Origin: an uncultured Catenibacillus sp.
GTDB taxonomy: Bacteria; Bacillota; Clostridia; Lachnospirales; Lachnospiraceae
Assembly (NCBI GenBank): GCA_934339005.1
Contig: CAKRHR010000035.1
Span: 1-28,273, forward strand
Direction: 5' to 3'
Length of the DNA: 28,273 nucleotides
Positions 1 to 8,390 of the stretch are shown here, piece by piece. The position numbers and the translations under genes were made by a program. Under the pieces are notes generated by a model. The model did no database searches, was not told where the DNA came from, and worked only from the letters and a program-made list of their open reading frames with translations. The first letter of the stretch is position 1. Each line of letters starts with the position of its first letter.

Positions 1-1651
1 CATCTGACTTAGGCTTGTTATAATTTTCTCGCTCTATAATCCCATACTTAGCCTTAACCTGTGCAATATACAGATTACTTACCTTCATCCCATCATTATG
101 CTCTGCCACATACTTCTTTATCTCCTCATAAGTCGCCTTGCTCTCCGCAGCTGTCAAATCCATCTCATCCATATCAAGTGTCACATTCACATGATGCTTC
201 GCTTCGTGGAGTTTGGACAAAAGGCATACCGTCTCACAATGAACAGTCCCAACGAACATATCAACAAATGCCATACGTTTAACTTTATAACCACTTGCAA
301 TAAGTTCCTGGAGGTCGCGGGCAAGGCTTGTCGGTTTACATGAAATATAAACCATCTGATTTACACCATAATCGATGATTTTTTTAAGTGCTTTTGGATG
401 AATACCGTCTCTTGGTGGATCAAGAACTATCATATCCGGACGCACTTCGATATCATCAAGCACCTTCAGCACATCGCCTGCCAGAAATGTACAGTTATCC
501 AGTCCATTTAATTGTGCATTTAACTTTGCTGCCTCAACTGCTTCTTCAACAATTTCCACACCTACAACCTCTTTAGCAACAGATGCCATCATCTGTGCAA
601 TCGTACCTGTACCACTGTATAAATCATAAACAATCTGATCCTTTGTATTGCCGATATAATCTCTGGCAACACTATATAAAACCTCCGCCCCTGCAGAGTT
701 TGTCTGAAAAAATGAAAATGGTGTAATTTTAAATCGAAGGCCAAGAATTGTTTCCTCAATAAAATCCTGTCCGTAAAGCACGTCTGTACAATCACTCTGA
801 ACAACATCTGCAAGGCTGTCATTTGTAATATGCAAAATGCCTGCAATGTGTCCCTGTAATTTATCATTCTCTGCCACGTTCTCACCTACTGTACAGACTT
901 CATTTGCGCCTGCATCCTGCACAGATGCGCTTTGTAATGCCAGCAGACGTTCTACCAGTGGCACCAGATCAGGTGCTTCCTGACTTGTCGTTACCAGATT
1001 AATGAGCAGATCCCCATTTGTATGGGATCGACGCAAAAGCAAATGTCTTAAATAACCAGTGTGCTGCATTTTCTTATAATATGGTGCCGGATTTTCTGTA
1101 AAATAATCCAAAACACATCTTAAAATCAAATTAAAATCTTTATGTACAATCACACAATCATCTGTTGTCAGAATGTCGTACGTGCTTCCCTTCTTATGCA
1201 ATCCCAATGATAAAGGTCCATCTTTATACTCATCCCCAAAAGAAAATTCCATCTTATTGCGGTAAGCAAATTCCTCAGGACTTGGATGAATGCCTTCGAA
1301 TACATAATCCTCCGTCTGTCCAGCCTGCAAAATAGCGTTATCCAAAAGTCTGTACAACTGGTCTTCTTTCATCTTTAACTGTGCTTCATATGGCATTGTC
1401 TGGTACATACAACCACCACATGCCGGAAAATTCCTGCACAACGGTGCACGTGTTTCAAGCGGAGATTTTTCAAGCACCTCCATCAGGCGCGCCTCCAGAC
1501 GACCGCTGCGCTTTTTATTAATCATTCCTCGGATCTTCTGACCCGGTATTGCATTTTTTACAGTAATTGTCTGGTCGTCAACACATACAAGTCCTTTGTT
1601 TGGAAAATCTACACGCTCAACCACACCTTCAAACATATCACCTTTTTTCAT
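1..1651 (-). CDS. rlmD: 23S rRNA (uracil-5-)-methyltransferase RlmD/RumA, 3' end beyond window
   Basis: SAM-dependent enzyme forming 5-methyluridine in 23S rRNA. No stop codon is met before the left edge, so 550 codons are visible and the gene continues outside. The start ATG at 1651 is preceded by an AGGAGAG site. The N-terminal part (about residues 1-60) reads as a TRAM RNA-binding domain. C72, C78 and C81 (C-x5-C-x2-C) plus a later Cys in DDCVIVH match the 4Fe-4S ligands of RumA. The SAM-binding motif YDLYSGTGTI, the DPPRDG motif and the catalytic-Cys motif YISCKPTSLARD follow in the usual order. The catalytic part ends at about residue 480. At least 70 further residues form a charged, helical extension (TAAESKATYEEIKKYV, LYIAQVKAKYGIIE) not found in the E. 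coli enzyme. The paralogue RlmCD is an alternative name; the family call is secure. Confidence 0.93.
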   Translation of the reverse strand, partial: MKKGDMFEGVVERVDFPNKGLVCVDDQTITVKNAIPGQKIRGMINKKRSGRLEARLMEVLEKSPLETRAPLCRNFPACGGCMYQTMPYEAQLKMKEDQLYRLLDNAILQAGQTEDYVFEGIHPSPEEFAYRNKMEFSFGDEYKDGPLSLGLHKKGSTYDILTTDDCVIVHKDFNLILRCVLDYFTENPAPYYKKMQHTGYLRHLLLRRSHTNGDLLINLVTTSQEAPDLVPLVERLLALQSASVQDAGANEVCTVGENVAENDKLQGHIAGILHITNDSLADVVQSDCTDVLYGQDFIEETILGLRFKITPFSFFQTNSAGAEVLYSVARDYIGNTKDQIVYDLYSGTGTIAQMMASVAKEVVGVEIVEEAVEAAKLNAQLNGLDNCTFLAGDVLKVLDDIEVRPDMIVLDPPRDGIHPKALKKIIDYGVNQMVYISCKPTSLARDLQELIASGYKVKRMAFVDMFVGTVHCETVCLLSKLHEAKHHVNVTLDMDEMDLTAAESKATYEEIKKYVAEHNDGMKVSNLYIAQVKAKYGIIERENYNKPKSD

Positions 1652-1668
1652 CGTATCTCTCCTGCCAT

Positions 1669-1697
1669 TTTATACACTCTATCAGTAACGGTTTCAA
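1669..1697 (-). promoter_or_regulatory. sigma-A promoter of rlmD
   Basis: On the minus strand TTGAAA (1697-1692), a 17-bp spacer and TATAAA (1674-1669) lie about 18 bases before the rlmD start codon. The 5' leader would therefore be very short. Confidence 0.6.
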
Positions 1698-1800
1698 AAC
1701 ATAACTTTTATCCCACACTATATATAGAATTTTCTTTATCCACCAAAATAAACTTTCAAATAAATGCACCACAATCCAACATTTACATTCATATCAAAAG

Positions 1801-1832
1801 ATAAGGACCCAAATCAATCATTGGGTCCTTAT
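1801..1832 (-). terminator. intrinsic terminator after the acidic-tail membrane protein gene
   Basis: A 12-bp stem (1801-1812 with 1821-1832, core AAGGACCCAA/TTGGGTCCTT) with an 8-base loop lies just after the stop of the gene ending at 1846. A short T-rich tail (CTTTTGAT) follows on the minus strand. Confidence 0.7.
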
Positions 1833-1845
1833 TAGCATTTTTAAA

Positions 1846-2175
1846 TTATTCTTCTTTGGATGCTTCTTCAGTTTCTTTGTTCTGATTTTCTTCCTTATCT
1901 TCTTCGTCTTTGAAATCATCAAGGTCTTCGAAATCATCTTCGAAATCATCTTCAAAGTCATCTTCGAAATCATCTTCTTCAAAGTCATCAAAATCATCAT
2001 ATTTGCTTGCTGCAAAATGTTTATACAGAGCAAATACTGCTACACCAACCGCTGTAACTGCTGCAAGAACAGCAACCACAATTAAGATTGTATTTTTCTT
2101 TTCCTGCTCTTCTTCTTTTTTGTGAAGTAATTCTGTAAGTTTTGCTACATTTAATAAATCTTCAATCTTGTTCAT
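1846..2175 (-). CDS. small single-pass membrane protein with acidic DDFE-repeat tail
   Basis: A 109-residue protein of unknown function. The chosen start is the ATG at 2175, preceded by AAAGGAG at 7 bases; the more upstream in-frame start would place that Shine-Dalgarno inside the coding region. Residues 1-27 are a charged amphipathic helix (KIEDLLNVAKLTELLHKKEEE). About residues 28-52 form one hydrophobic membrane helix (ILIVVAVLAAVTAVGVAVFALY). The rest is extremely acidic, with about four near-perfect DDFE/EDDF repeats and then a Glu/Lys/Asn-rich end. At DNA level this is a 12-bp tandem repeat around ATCATCTTCGAA that could change copy number by slippage. A single gene with its own terminator, downstream of pcrA on the same strand. 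No enzymatic motif is seen; a membrane-tethered polyanionic or adaptor protein is only a guess. Confidence 0.75.
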   Translation of the reverse strand: MNKIEDLLNVAKLTELLHKKEEEQEKKNTILIVVAVLAAVTAVGVAVFALYKHFAASKYDDFDDFEEDDFEDDFEDDFEDDFEDLDDFKDEEDKEENQNKETEEASKEE

Positions 2176-2276
2176 CTGCCTTCTCCTTTCATGACTCAAA
2201 TATCTTAGTGCTAGTATACCACCAATCTTATAAAATTACCATATACTCATAAAAATTTAATGAACTAATCCGTCCT

Positions 2277-4679
2277 TTAAACAAGTTTTAATTTTGCAAA
2301 GCTTGCAAACATTTTTTTCACGCCAGCCTTTTCAAAATCCACCGTCACCTCATAATCCTTTCCATTATCCACGATTTTTAAAACGGTGCCTGTGCCAAAC
2401 TTAATATGACTGACCATATCGCCCTCTATATAATCCAAAACTATTTTCTGTGCCTGCTGCGGCTTTATATAGTTTGCCGCACCCGATGTATTTCTGACGT
2501 AACCTGCCGCACTTGCTGATGTATTGTAACCAGCATTTTGTGGTTTCGGTTTATCAAAAATTGTCGAACCGGCACCCATACCTTTTTGCAATTTCCCCTG
2601 GGCAAGCAATGTATTTAAATCCACTTTTTTTCCAGGATTTTCAAATGCATTGCCATTGTTTGAAGAATATGGCTTCATGCGGCTGGAAAAGTTTGAAAAA
2701 TGCTCTACCGGCTTTTCTTTTTCCATCACACCACGTACTTTCAAATGTTTTGGTGAAATCTCCTTAATAAAACGGGACACTTTATTAAACTGTGTCTGAC
2801 CGTGCATCATACGCGTCTTTGCGCAGGTCAGCTTCAGATGCTTCATCGCTCTTGTAATACCAACATAACAAAGACGTCTTTCCTCCTCGATGCTCTCACC
2901 ATTATCCTCAGCTACAATAGACATATAACTTGGGAATAAGCCATCCTCCATGCCTGCCAGCCAGACATAAGGAAATTCCAGACCCTTTGCACTGTGCAAT
3001 GTCATCAGAACGACACGGTTATCATCTTCATCTAAAGAATCAATATCTGCTACAAGCGATACCTCTGACAAAAATTCAGACAATGATGTTTCCTTACCAT
3101 CCTGCTCATTTTCTTCTTCATAACTGATAATTTTATTTTTCAATTCATCAATATTTTCAATACGGCTCTCTGCTTCCGGTGTCTGCTCTGCTTCAAGTTC
3201 ACGCACATAACCTGTATCTTCTATGATTTCATCAAACAATCCAGAAATTCCAACATATGGCAATTTACTCCTGTAAACAAGAATCTGATCTGCAAAACTC
3301 TTAATCTTCTCTGCAGAACGACCAGCCAGTCCCGGAATCTCATCTGCCATCTTTGCCGCATCAAAAAAGCTTATCTGATTGTATGCCGCAAATTCATCGA
3401 CCTTGCTGACAGATGTTGCACCGATACCACGCTTTGGCACATTAATGATTCTGCGTACAGCCACATCGTCCTGGCCGTTATCAATCGTCTTTAAATAAGC
3501 CAGAAGGTCTTTGATCTCCTTACGCTGATAGAAGTTCTGACCGCCGACAATACGATACGGAATACCCTTGATAACGCAACGTTCTTCTAAGCTTCTCGAC
3601 TGTGCATTTGTACGGTATAACACTGCACAATCCTTATATTCAGCCTTATGCTCAGCTACACACGTCATAATGTCTGTCACAATACCCTCGGCTTCTTCAG
3701 TTTCATTGTAATACTGACAGAAATCCACCTGGTCTCCATCATCATTGGACGTCCATAATTTCTTGGATTTACGACCGTTATTATGATGAATAACATCATT
3801 AGCCGCATCCAGGATCAACTTTGTCGAACGGTAATTTTGTTCCAGTTTAATCACACGGGCTTCCGGATATTCCTGCTCGAAGTTCAGGATATTATAAATA
3901 TTGGCACCGCGGAACTTGTAAATGGATTGGTCGTCATCACCGACAACGCAAAGATTTTTGTATTTTGCCGCAAGCAGGCTCACAAACTTAAACTGTGCTG
4001 TATTCGTATCCTGATATTCATCAACCATGATATATTTGAAGCGTTCCTGATAATAATCAAGCACATCCGGATTATTTCTGAAAAGTTCAACCGTCTTTAC
4101 AATCAAATCATCAAAATCCAGCGCATTATTCTTCTTTAAATCCGCCTGATAAGCTTTGTAAACCTCTGCAATTTTCTGTTTTGCAAAATCACCCGGATAC
4201 ATCGCCCGGTATTCATCCGGACTGATCAACTCATCCTTGGCAGCGGAAATGGCAGATAAAAGACTGCGTTCCTTATAAACCTTCGTATCAATATTCAGGC
4301 GCTTGCACACATCACGCATGACAATCTTCTGGTCATCTGTATCATAAATCGTAAATGAACGGTCATAACCGAGTTTGTCGATAAAACGTCTTAAAATTCG
4401 CACACATGTTGAATGGAAGGTACTGACCCAGACATCCTCTGAACCAAAGCTGACAATCTTATCGACACGCTCACGCATCTCCTGCGCTGCCTTATTTGTA
4501 AATGTAATCGCCATAATATTCCATGGATTAATTCCTGCTTCTTCAATCATGTACGCCACACGATGCGTCAATACTCTTGTTTTTCCCGAACCAGCACCTG
4601 CTAAAATCAGAAGCGGTCCATCAATGTGATAAACCGCTTCCTGCTGTACGGGGTTTAATGTTTCGTATATACTGCTCAT
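2277..4679 (-). CDS. pcrA: ATP-dependent DNA helicase PcrA (UvrD/Rep family)
   Basis: Superfamily 1A 3'-5' DNA helicase used in nucleotide excision repair, rolling-circle replication and removal of RecA filaments. Its 800 residues are slightly longer than the usual 720-740. The Walker A motif AGAGSGKT is at residues 27-34, motif II MVDEYQDT at 218-225, and VGDDDQSIYKFRGA follows at about 247. Motifs IV-VI are present, including LMTLHSAKGLEF and YVGITRA. A low-complexity linker (about 660-740) leads to the C-terminal Tudor-like module (GDMVSHIKFGTGTV...) that is typical of PcrA and interacts with RNA polymerase. The ATG has an AGGGGAT site. It lies 73 bases after the SurA-like gene and may be partly co-transcribed with it. 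Confidence 0.97.
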   Translation of the reverse strand: MSSIYETLNPVQQEAVYHIDGPLLILAGAGSGKTRVLTHRVAYMIEEAGINPWNIMAITFTNKAAQEMRERVDKIVSFGSEDVWVSTFHSTCVRILRRFIDKLGYDRSFTIYDTDDQKIVMRDVCKRLNIDTKVYKERSLLSAISAAKDELISPDEYRAMYPGDFAKQKIAEVYKAYQADLKKNNALDFDDLIVKTVELFRNNPDVLDYYQERFKYIMVDEYQDTNTAQFKFVSLLAAKYKNLCVVGDDDQSIYKFRGANIYNILNFEQEYPEARVIKLEQNYRSTKLILDAANDVIHHNNGRKSKKLWTSNDDGDQVDFCQYYNETEEAEGIVTDIMTCVAEHKAEYKDCAVLYRTNAQSRSLEERCVIKGIPYRIVGGQNFYQRKEIKDLLAYLKTIDNGQDDVAVRRIINVPKRGIGATSVSKVDEFAAYNQISFFDAAKMADEIPGLAGRSAEKIKSFADQILVYRSKLPYVGISGLFDEIIEDTGYVRELEAEQTPEAESRIENIDELKNKIISYEEENEQDGKETSLSEFLSEVSLVADIDSLDEDDNRVVLMTLHSAKGLEFPYVWLAGMEDGLFPSYMSIVAEDNGESIEEERRLCYVGITRAMKHLKLTCAKTRMMHGQTQFNKVSRFIKEISPKHLKVRGVMEKEKPVEHFSNFSSRMKPYSSNNGNAFENPGKKVDLNTLLAQGKLQKGMGAGSTIFDKPKPQNAGYNTSASAAGYVRNTSGAANYIKPQQAQKIVLDYIEGDMVSHIKFGTGTVLKIVDNGKDYEVTVDFEKAGVKKMFASFAKLKLV

Positions 4680-4752
4680 ATTCCCATATCCCCTGTAAAA
4701 TTCTTATCTAAACGTTTGTGTCGCCTGTCAGTAAAGGACTTGTCCATGAAAA

Positions 4753-5568
4753 TCAACCAACTGAGCCAACAACAATCTGTGCCCATACGTCACTGTAATC
4801 TACCTGTGCAGCTTCTTTCCATGCATCAAACTGTGCCTGAACACTCTCGCTGATTTTCAATTCCAGATCTGCATCGGATAATGACTGATTAGCTTCATCT
4901 GCAAGTAATGTTTCTCTTGCCTGATCTGATAATACATTTGTCACTGCTGTCACAACTTCGTATTTGATATTAACATTCTGTTCTGCTGCCAGTGTAAGAC
5001 CAAATTCCGCTGAAATCTCAGGGCCGATATCATCCAGGAACTTCTGAGCATCATCCAGACACATAGCCTTGATCTCGTCTGTAACATTGATGCCTAATTC
5101 ACTTGCATGCTCCATACAAAGTTCAGCACGGATAATCTCATCTTCAAGGGTTGCTTTTGCTTCTTCAGCAACTGTCATGCCACTGTCTGTTGTCTGATTC
5201 CAAGGATCTTCACCATAGACTTCAATATAATGGTTTCTCAATATATACAGACGAACATTAATCTCATTCATCGTCACAGCATTACCGTCAACAGTTAAAA
5301 CTGTCACAGAGTCATCGCCGCCAACAGTCGTGCTGTCTGTCTGATCCTGATTATCTGCCACAGATTCAGCCTCTGTCTGTGCCACATCTGTTGTTTCTGA
5401 TTCGTTAACAGTATCTTCTATAGACGTACTCTCCACAGCTTCGGCTGATTCTGTATGGTTATCCTTTGTGGATTTTCCCATGACAAATCCGATACCGATA
5501 CCTGCAGCCATTGCAATGATGACAAGTACAATGCTTAAAATAATAGCACCTGATCTCTTTTGTTTCAT
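4753..5568 (-). CDS. membrane-anchored SurA/PrsA N-domain-like protein, no PPIase domain
   Basis: A 271-residue protein predicted to face the outside of the membrane. Residues 1-32 are a positively charged start plus one hydrophobic helix with no lipobox Cys, so a signal anchor rather than a lipoprotein. Residues 35-90 are a Ser/Thr/Glu/Asp-rich linker. From about 92 (VLTVDGNAVTMNEINVRLYILR) the helical pattern resembles the chaperone N-domain of SurA/PrsA/trigger-factor-type proteins, running to the C-terminus. No parvulin isomerase domain follows, unlike canonical PrsA. A secretion chaperone role is inferred from the fold pattern only. It has its own extended -10 promoter and a GGAG ribosome site. 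pcrA follows, but the functional link is not obvious. Confidence 0.6.
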   Translation of the reverse strand: MKQKRSGAIILSIVLVIIAMAAGIGIGFVMGKSTKDNHTESAEAVESTSIEDTVNESETTDVAQTEAESVADNQDQTDSTTVGGDDSVTVLTVDGNAVTMNEINVRLYILRNHYIEVYGEDPWNQTTDSGMTVAEEAKATLEDEIIRAELCMEHASELGINVTDEIKAMCLDDAQKFLDDIGPEISAEFGLTLAAEQNVNIKYEVVTAVTNVLSDQARETLLADEANQSLSDADLELKISESVQAQFDAWKEAAQVDYSDVWAQIVVGSVG

Positions 5569-5636
5569 CTCTTATTCTCCTTCCAGATTTTAAATAAAAT
5601 CTCACTAGGCTCGAAAATACCTCGCCAAGTGTTCAC

Positions 5637-5664
5637 ATTATACCACATCATTGCGCAGTTGTAA
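5637..5664 (-). promoter_or_regulatory. extended -10 promoter of the SurA-like gene
   Basis: On the minus strand TTACAA (5664-5659), a 16-bp spacer and TGG-TATAAT (-10 at 5642-5637) lie about 70 bases before the start at 5568. The -35 abuts the stop codon of the HTH gene, so the promoter separates the two transcription units. Confidence 0.6.
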
Positions 5665-6405
5665 CTATTTATTTTTTGCCATCAACCAATGAAGTATTTT
5701 TCTGGATACCATATCCACCATACGCTCATATTCGCCTACCTGAGTCGGACAGACATATCTTTGCGGTGATTTTAATTTTATGACACCTTCTATGTTGTCT
5801 GCGCGGCGGACAAGGTCGTATACCCAGTCTGTATTTTCAACACCATCCATCTCCTCCTCCAGTTCATCGTCTGCAAAAATCAATAGGAAGCGTAGTTCTT
5901 CACCCTCACTGAAGCAAATGCTAAGTTCTTTGACATTTGAATGTTCACTCTCAACATCACTGCAGGTAATATGTGTCAAATCAGGGCATATTGATTTAAC
6001 TCTGTGCAAAATAATCTGGTTGAGAAATGGTCCATAAACATGCTTGATACTATACTCTGTATTTTCCGCCTTCAGTTCTTTAAACATATAATCAATTAAT
6101 GCCGTATAATCCATATGTTCCATCATCCAGAGCATACGTCCGTTTTCCTGAATGTCAAATGCTTTAATGATTTCATTCATAATCAAATCCCTGTAACGTT
6201 CAAAAGCCTGCTGAGAAAAATATGAAACAAGCTTTAAACGACATATATCAGATATTTTAGCTGTACCTTTACGCCACTTACACAGCAATGTTTTATCAAC
6301 ACCTGCAGCTCTTGCAATTTGATAATTGTATACACCAACATTTTCTTTAAAAATATCACACAGTATATTCAAACTGGTTCTGGCAACATCTTCTTGTGTA
6401 TTCAT
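5665..6405 (-). CDS. HTH-domain transcriptional regulator, unknown family
   Basis: A 246-residue protein. Residues about 12-60 form a helix-turn-helix of Cro/C1-like look (NYQIARAAGVDKTLLCKWRKG at about 27-47, with recognition helix DKTLLCKWRKG). The remainder is mixed alpha/beta, rich in acidic residues and Cys, with no recognisable ligand or catalytic motif; the TetR-like length and layout leave open a C-terminal sensor domain. The start ATG follows AAGGAGGATTTTAT. It is transcribed divergently from the ABC transporter beginning at 6679, across a 273-base region that could hold shared control sites; regulation of that transporter is plausible but unproven. Confidence 0.6.
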   Translation of the reverse strand: MNTQEDVARTSLNILCDIFKENVGVYNYQIARAAGVDKTLLCKWRKGTAKISDICRLKLVSYFSQQAFERYRDLIMNEIIKAFDIQENGRMLWMMEHMDYTALIDYMFKELKAENTEYSIKHVYGPFLNQIILHRVKSICPDLTHITCSDVESEHSNVKELSICFSEGEELRFLLIFADDELEEEMDGVENTDWVYDLVRRADNIEGVIKLKSPQRYVCPTQVGEYERMVDMVSRKILHWLMAKNK

Positions 6406-6678
6406 ATAAAATCCTCCTTACCTTTGTAGACGTCTTTAGATTTTGCAAACTTATACTTTGTTCTTCATCTGGCGTCATCAAATATATTTCTATACCTATA
6501 TAATCCTTTTAATGGCAAAAAAGTCACATTTTTGACAAAAAAATTTCATAAAATTTTTGCATAACTCATTTCTGTTTTGCCTGTTTTTGTTGATTTCAAA
6601 GTTGTTTTCCTGCTGTAAACACAGTACACAGAATTTTGCATATGATAATATATACACTTGTGTTAAGGAGATGCGGAT
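6406..6678. other. divergent intergenic region between HTH regulator and ABC transporter
   Basis: AT-rich sequence holding the ribosome site of the HTH gene on the minus strand, and a TATGATAAT -10-like element with the AAGGAG site of the transporter on the plus strand. I looked for a TPP, cobalamin or T-box leader and saw none. Confidence 0.5.
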
Positions 6679-7446
6679 TTGAAAAATCTTCTCGAAATCA
6701 GTTCGCTGAATTTTTCATATTACACACTTCAGGGAGAAACACCCGCATTGAAAAATCTTTCATTTCAGGTTTCCGAACACGAATTTTTAGGTATGATCGG
6801 TCCCAGCGGCTGTGGCAAATCAACAATTCTTTCATTAATTGCAGGCATATTAACGCCAACCTCTGGTACTATCGTTCACCATATACAGCACCATGACAAT
6901 CATCCTTTTTTTGGTTACATGCTTCAAAAAGACCACTTGCTGGAATGGCGCTCGATTTATAAAAATGCAGTTCTCGGTCTTGAAATTCATCACCAACTAA
7001 CCCCTGAAAAAAAAGCTTTTGTCAATCATCTGTTGGATGAATACGGACTTTCTCCTTTTAAAAATGCCCGTCCTTCCGAACTTTCCGGCGGCATGCGCCA
7101 ACGCGCGGCACTGATTCGCACACTGGCACTTGAACCGGAAATGCTGCTTTTAGATGAACCTTTTTCAGCTTTGGATTCCCAGACACGCCTGTCTGTATCT
7201 GAAGATATTTACATGATTCTACGCAAAGAGGGTAAAAGTTCCATTTTAGTAACGCATGATATTTCTGAAGCCATCAGCTTCTGTGACCGCGTCCTTGTGC
7301 TGTCAGAACGTCCCGGTACCGTCATCAAAGACATTCCGATTCACTTAAGTCTTGATCATAAAACACCGCTCGCAGCCCGTCATGCACCTGAATTTGGTCA
7401 ATATTTTAATGAATTGTGGGGTGAACTGCACCATGAATCAGACTGA
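6679..7446 (+). CDS. ABC transporter ATP-binding protein, nitrate/sulfonate/taurine (SsuB/TauB) type
   Basis: Cytoplasmic ATPase of a type I importer, 255 residues, as usual for the family. Translation starts at a TTG placed 8 bases after AAGGAG; no better in-frame ATG exists nearby. The Walker A motif GPSGCGKST is at residues 41-49, the Q-loop Gln at 83, the signature LSGGMRQR at 135-142, Walker B MLLLDE at 155-160 and the switch HD in THDISEA. Its 3' end overlaps the permease gene by 14 bases, giving translational coupling. The COG1116-type sequence is used for sulfonates, nitrate, pyrimidine precursors or riboflavin-like compounds; the sequence does not fix the substrate. Confidence 0.93.
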   Translation: MKNLLEISSLNFSYYTLQGETPALKNLSFQVSEHEFLGMIGPSGCGKSTILSLIAGILTPTSGTIVHHIQHHDNHPFFGYMLQKDHLLEWRSIYKNAVLGLEIHHQLTPEKKAFVNHLLDEYGLSPFKNARPSELSGGMRQRAALIRTLALEPEMLLLDEPFSALDSQTRLSVSEDIYMILRKEGKSSILVTHDISEAISFCDRVLVLSERPGTVIKDIPIHLSLDHKTPLAARHAPEFGQYFNELWGELHHESD

Positions 7447-8215
7447 ATTTATCCGCACATATAAGCGCCGTCAGAAAATGACATGGATTTTGCGCGCAGG
7501 TATTCTTATTTTGATTTTTGTTCTCTGGGAAATCGCCGCACGCTTCAAATGGATTGATGACTTTATTTTCAGCAGTCCTTCGCGCATGGCACACACATTT
7601 GTATTGATGCTTGAGGACGGCACTATTTTTAAACACATCTGTATTACTCTGACAGAAACCCTTGTAAGCTTCGTACTCGTCATGCTGCTTGGCACAGCGA
7701 TTGCGGTTATTCTATGGTGGCAGCGACAGGTTTCAGACATTCTTGAACCTTATCTCGTTGCCCTGAACAGCCTGCCAAAAACAGCCCTTGCTCCAGTGCT
7801 TATTGTCTGGCTTGGCAACAATTATAAAACAATTATTGTATGCGCACTGCTGCTTGCCGTCTTCGGTACTATTATCCAGCTTTATGCAGCATTTACAACT
7901 ACGGACGCCGATAAACTTCTGCTCATCCAAACCCTTGGCGGACATAAAAAAGAACAACTCCTGAAAGTTGTTCTCCCTGGTAATTTTCCTACGATTATTG
8001 GCAGCTTAAAAGTTAATATCGGTCTGTGTCTGGTCGGTGTGATTATCGGTGAATTTCTCGCTGCCAATGCCGGTCTTGGCTACCTGATTATCTATTCCAG
8101 TCAGGTATTTAAGCTGGACACTGTAATGATGTCAATTATTATTTTATGTATTGTCGCCACTGTTCTCTACACCAGTTTGAGTATGCTTGAGAAAAAATAT
8201 TTGAGCCGGCGGTAA
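7433..8215 (+). CDS. ABC transporter permease, SsuC/TauC (BPD_transp_1) family
   Basis: Inner-membrane permease of 260 residues partnering the ATPase just upstream. The start chosen is the ATG at 7433 (MNQTEFIRTYKRRQK), preceded by GGGGTG; the more upstream in-frame ATG would overlap the ATPase by almost 100 bases. About six hydrophobic segments are visible, beginning with ILRAGILILIFVLWEIAA. The EAA-loop region lies around LIQTLGGHKKEQLLKVVLPGNFP at residues 160-185. No periplasmic-binding-protein homologue (SsuA/TauA/ThiY-like) follows before the terminator at 8282, so the operon is incomplete for an importer. The binding protein is probably encoded elsewhere. Confidence 0.9.
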   Translation: MNQTEFIRTYKRRQKMTWILRAGILILIFVLWEIAARFKWIDDFIFSSPSRMAHTFVLMLEDGTIFKHICITLTETLVSFVLVMLLGTAIAVILWWQRQVSDILEPYLVALNSLPKTALAPVLIVWLGNNYKTIIVCALLLAVFGTIIQLYAAFTTTDADKLLLIQTLGGHKKEQLLKVVLPGNFPTIIGSLKVNIGLCLVGVIIGEFLAANAGLGYLIIYSSQVFKLDTVMMSIIILCIVATVLYTSLSMLEKKYLSRR

Positions 8216-8281
8216 CACTCCAAATGTTATATGTTTTCACCATAATTGAAGATACCACATAATTTCTGAAAATATACGAAA

Positions 8282-8323
8282 AGGACGTAGCCGAAAATCT
8301 ATTATCATTTTCAACTACGTCCT
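8282..8323. terminator. bidirectional terminator between converging ABC permease and M42 genes
   Basis: A 9-bp stem (AGGACGTAG 8282-8290 with CTACGTCCT 8315-8323), then a 2x2 internal loop and a 6-bp inner stem (GAAAAT 8293-8298 with ATTTTC 8307-8312). T-rich sequence lies downstream on the minus strand (TTTCGTATATTTTC). The position suits both convergent genes. Confidence 0.65.
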
Positions 8324-8390
8324 CTGTATTATTCCATGATATTCTGTAAATATGATGTTAGGAGCAAAAATTATCACTTACTGAATATAT

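Noticed and set aside
1735..1743. DnaA-like box TTATCCACC
   Set aside because: Isolated one-mismatch match; expected by chance in AT-rich intergenic DNA.
6406..6678. Possible thiamine or cobalamin riboswitch before the ABC transporter
   Set aside because: None of the conserved core motifs (THI box, B12 box) could be found.
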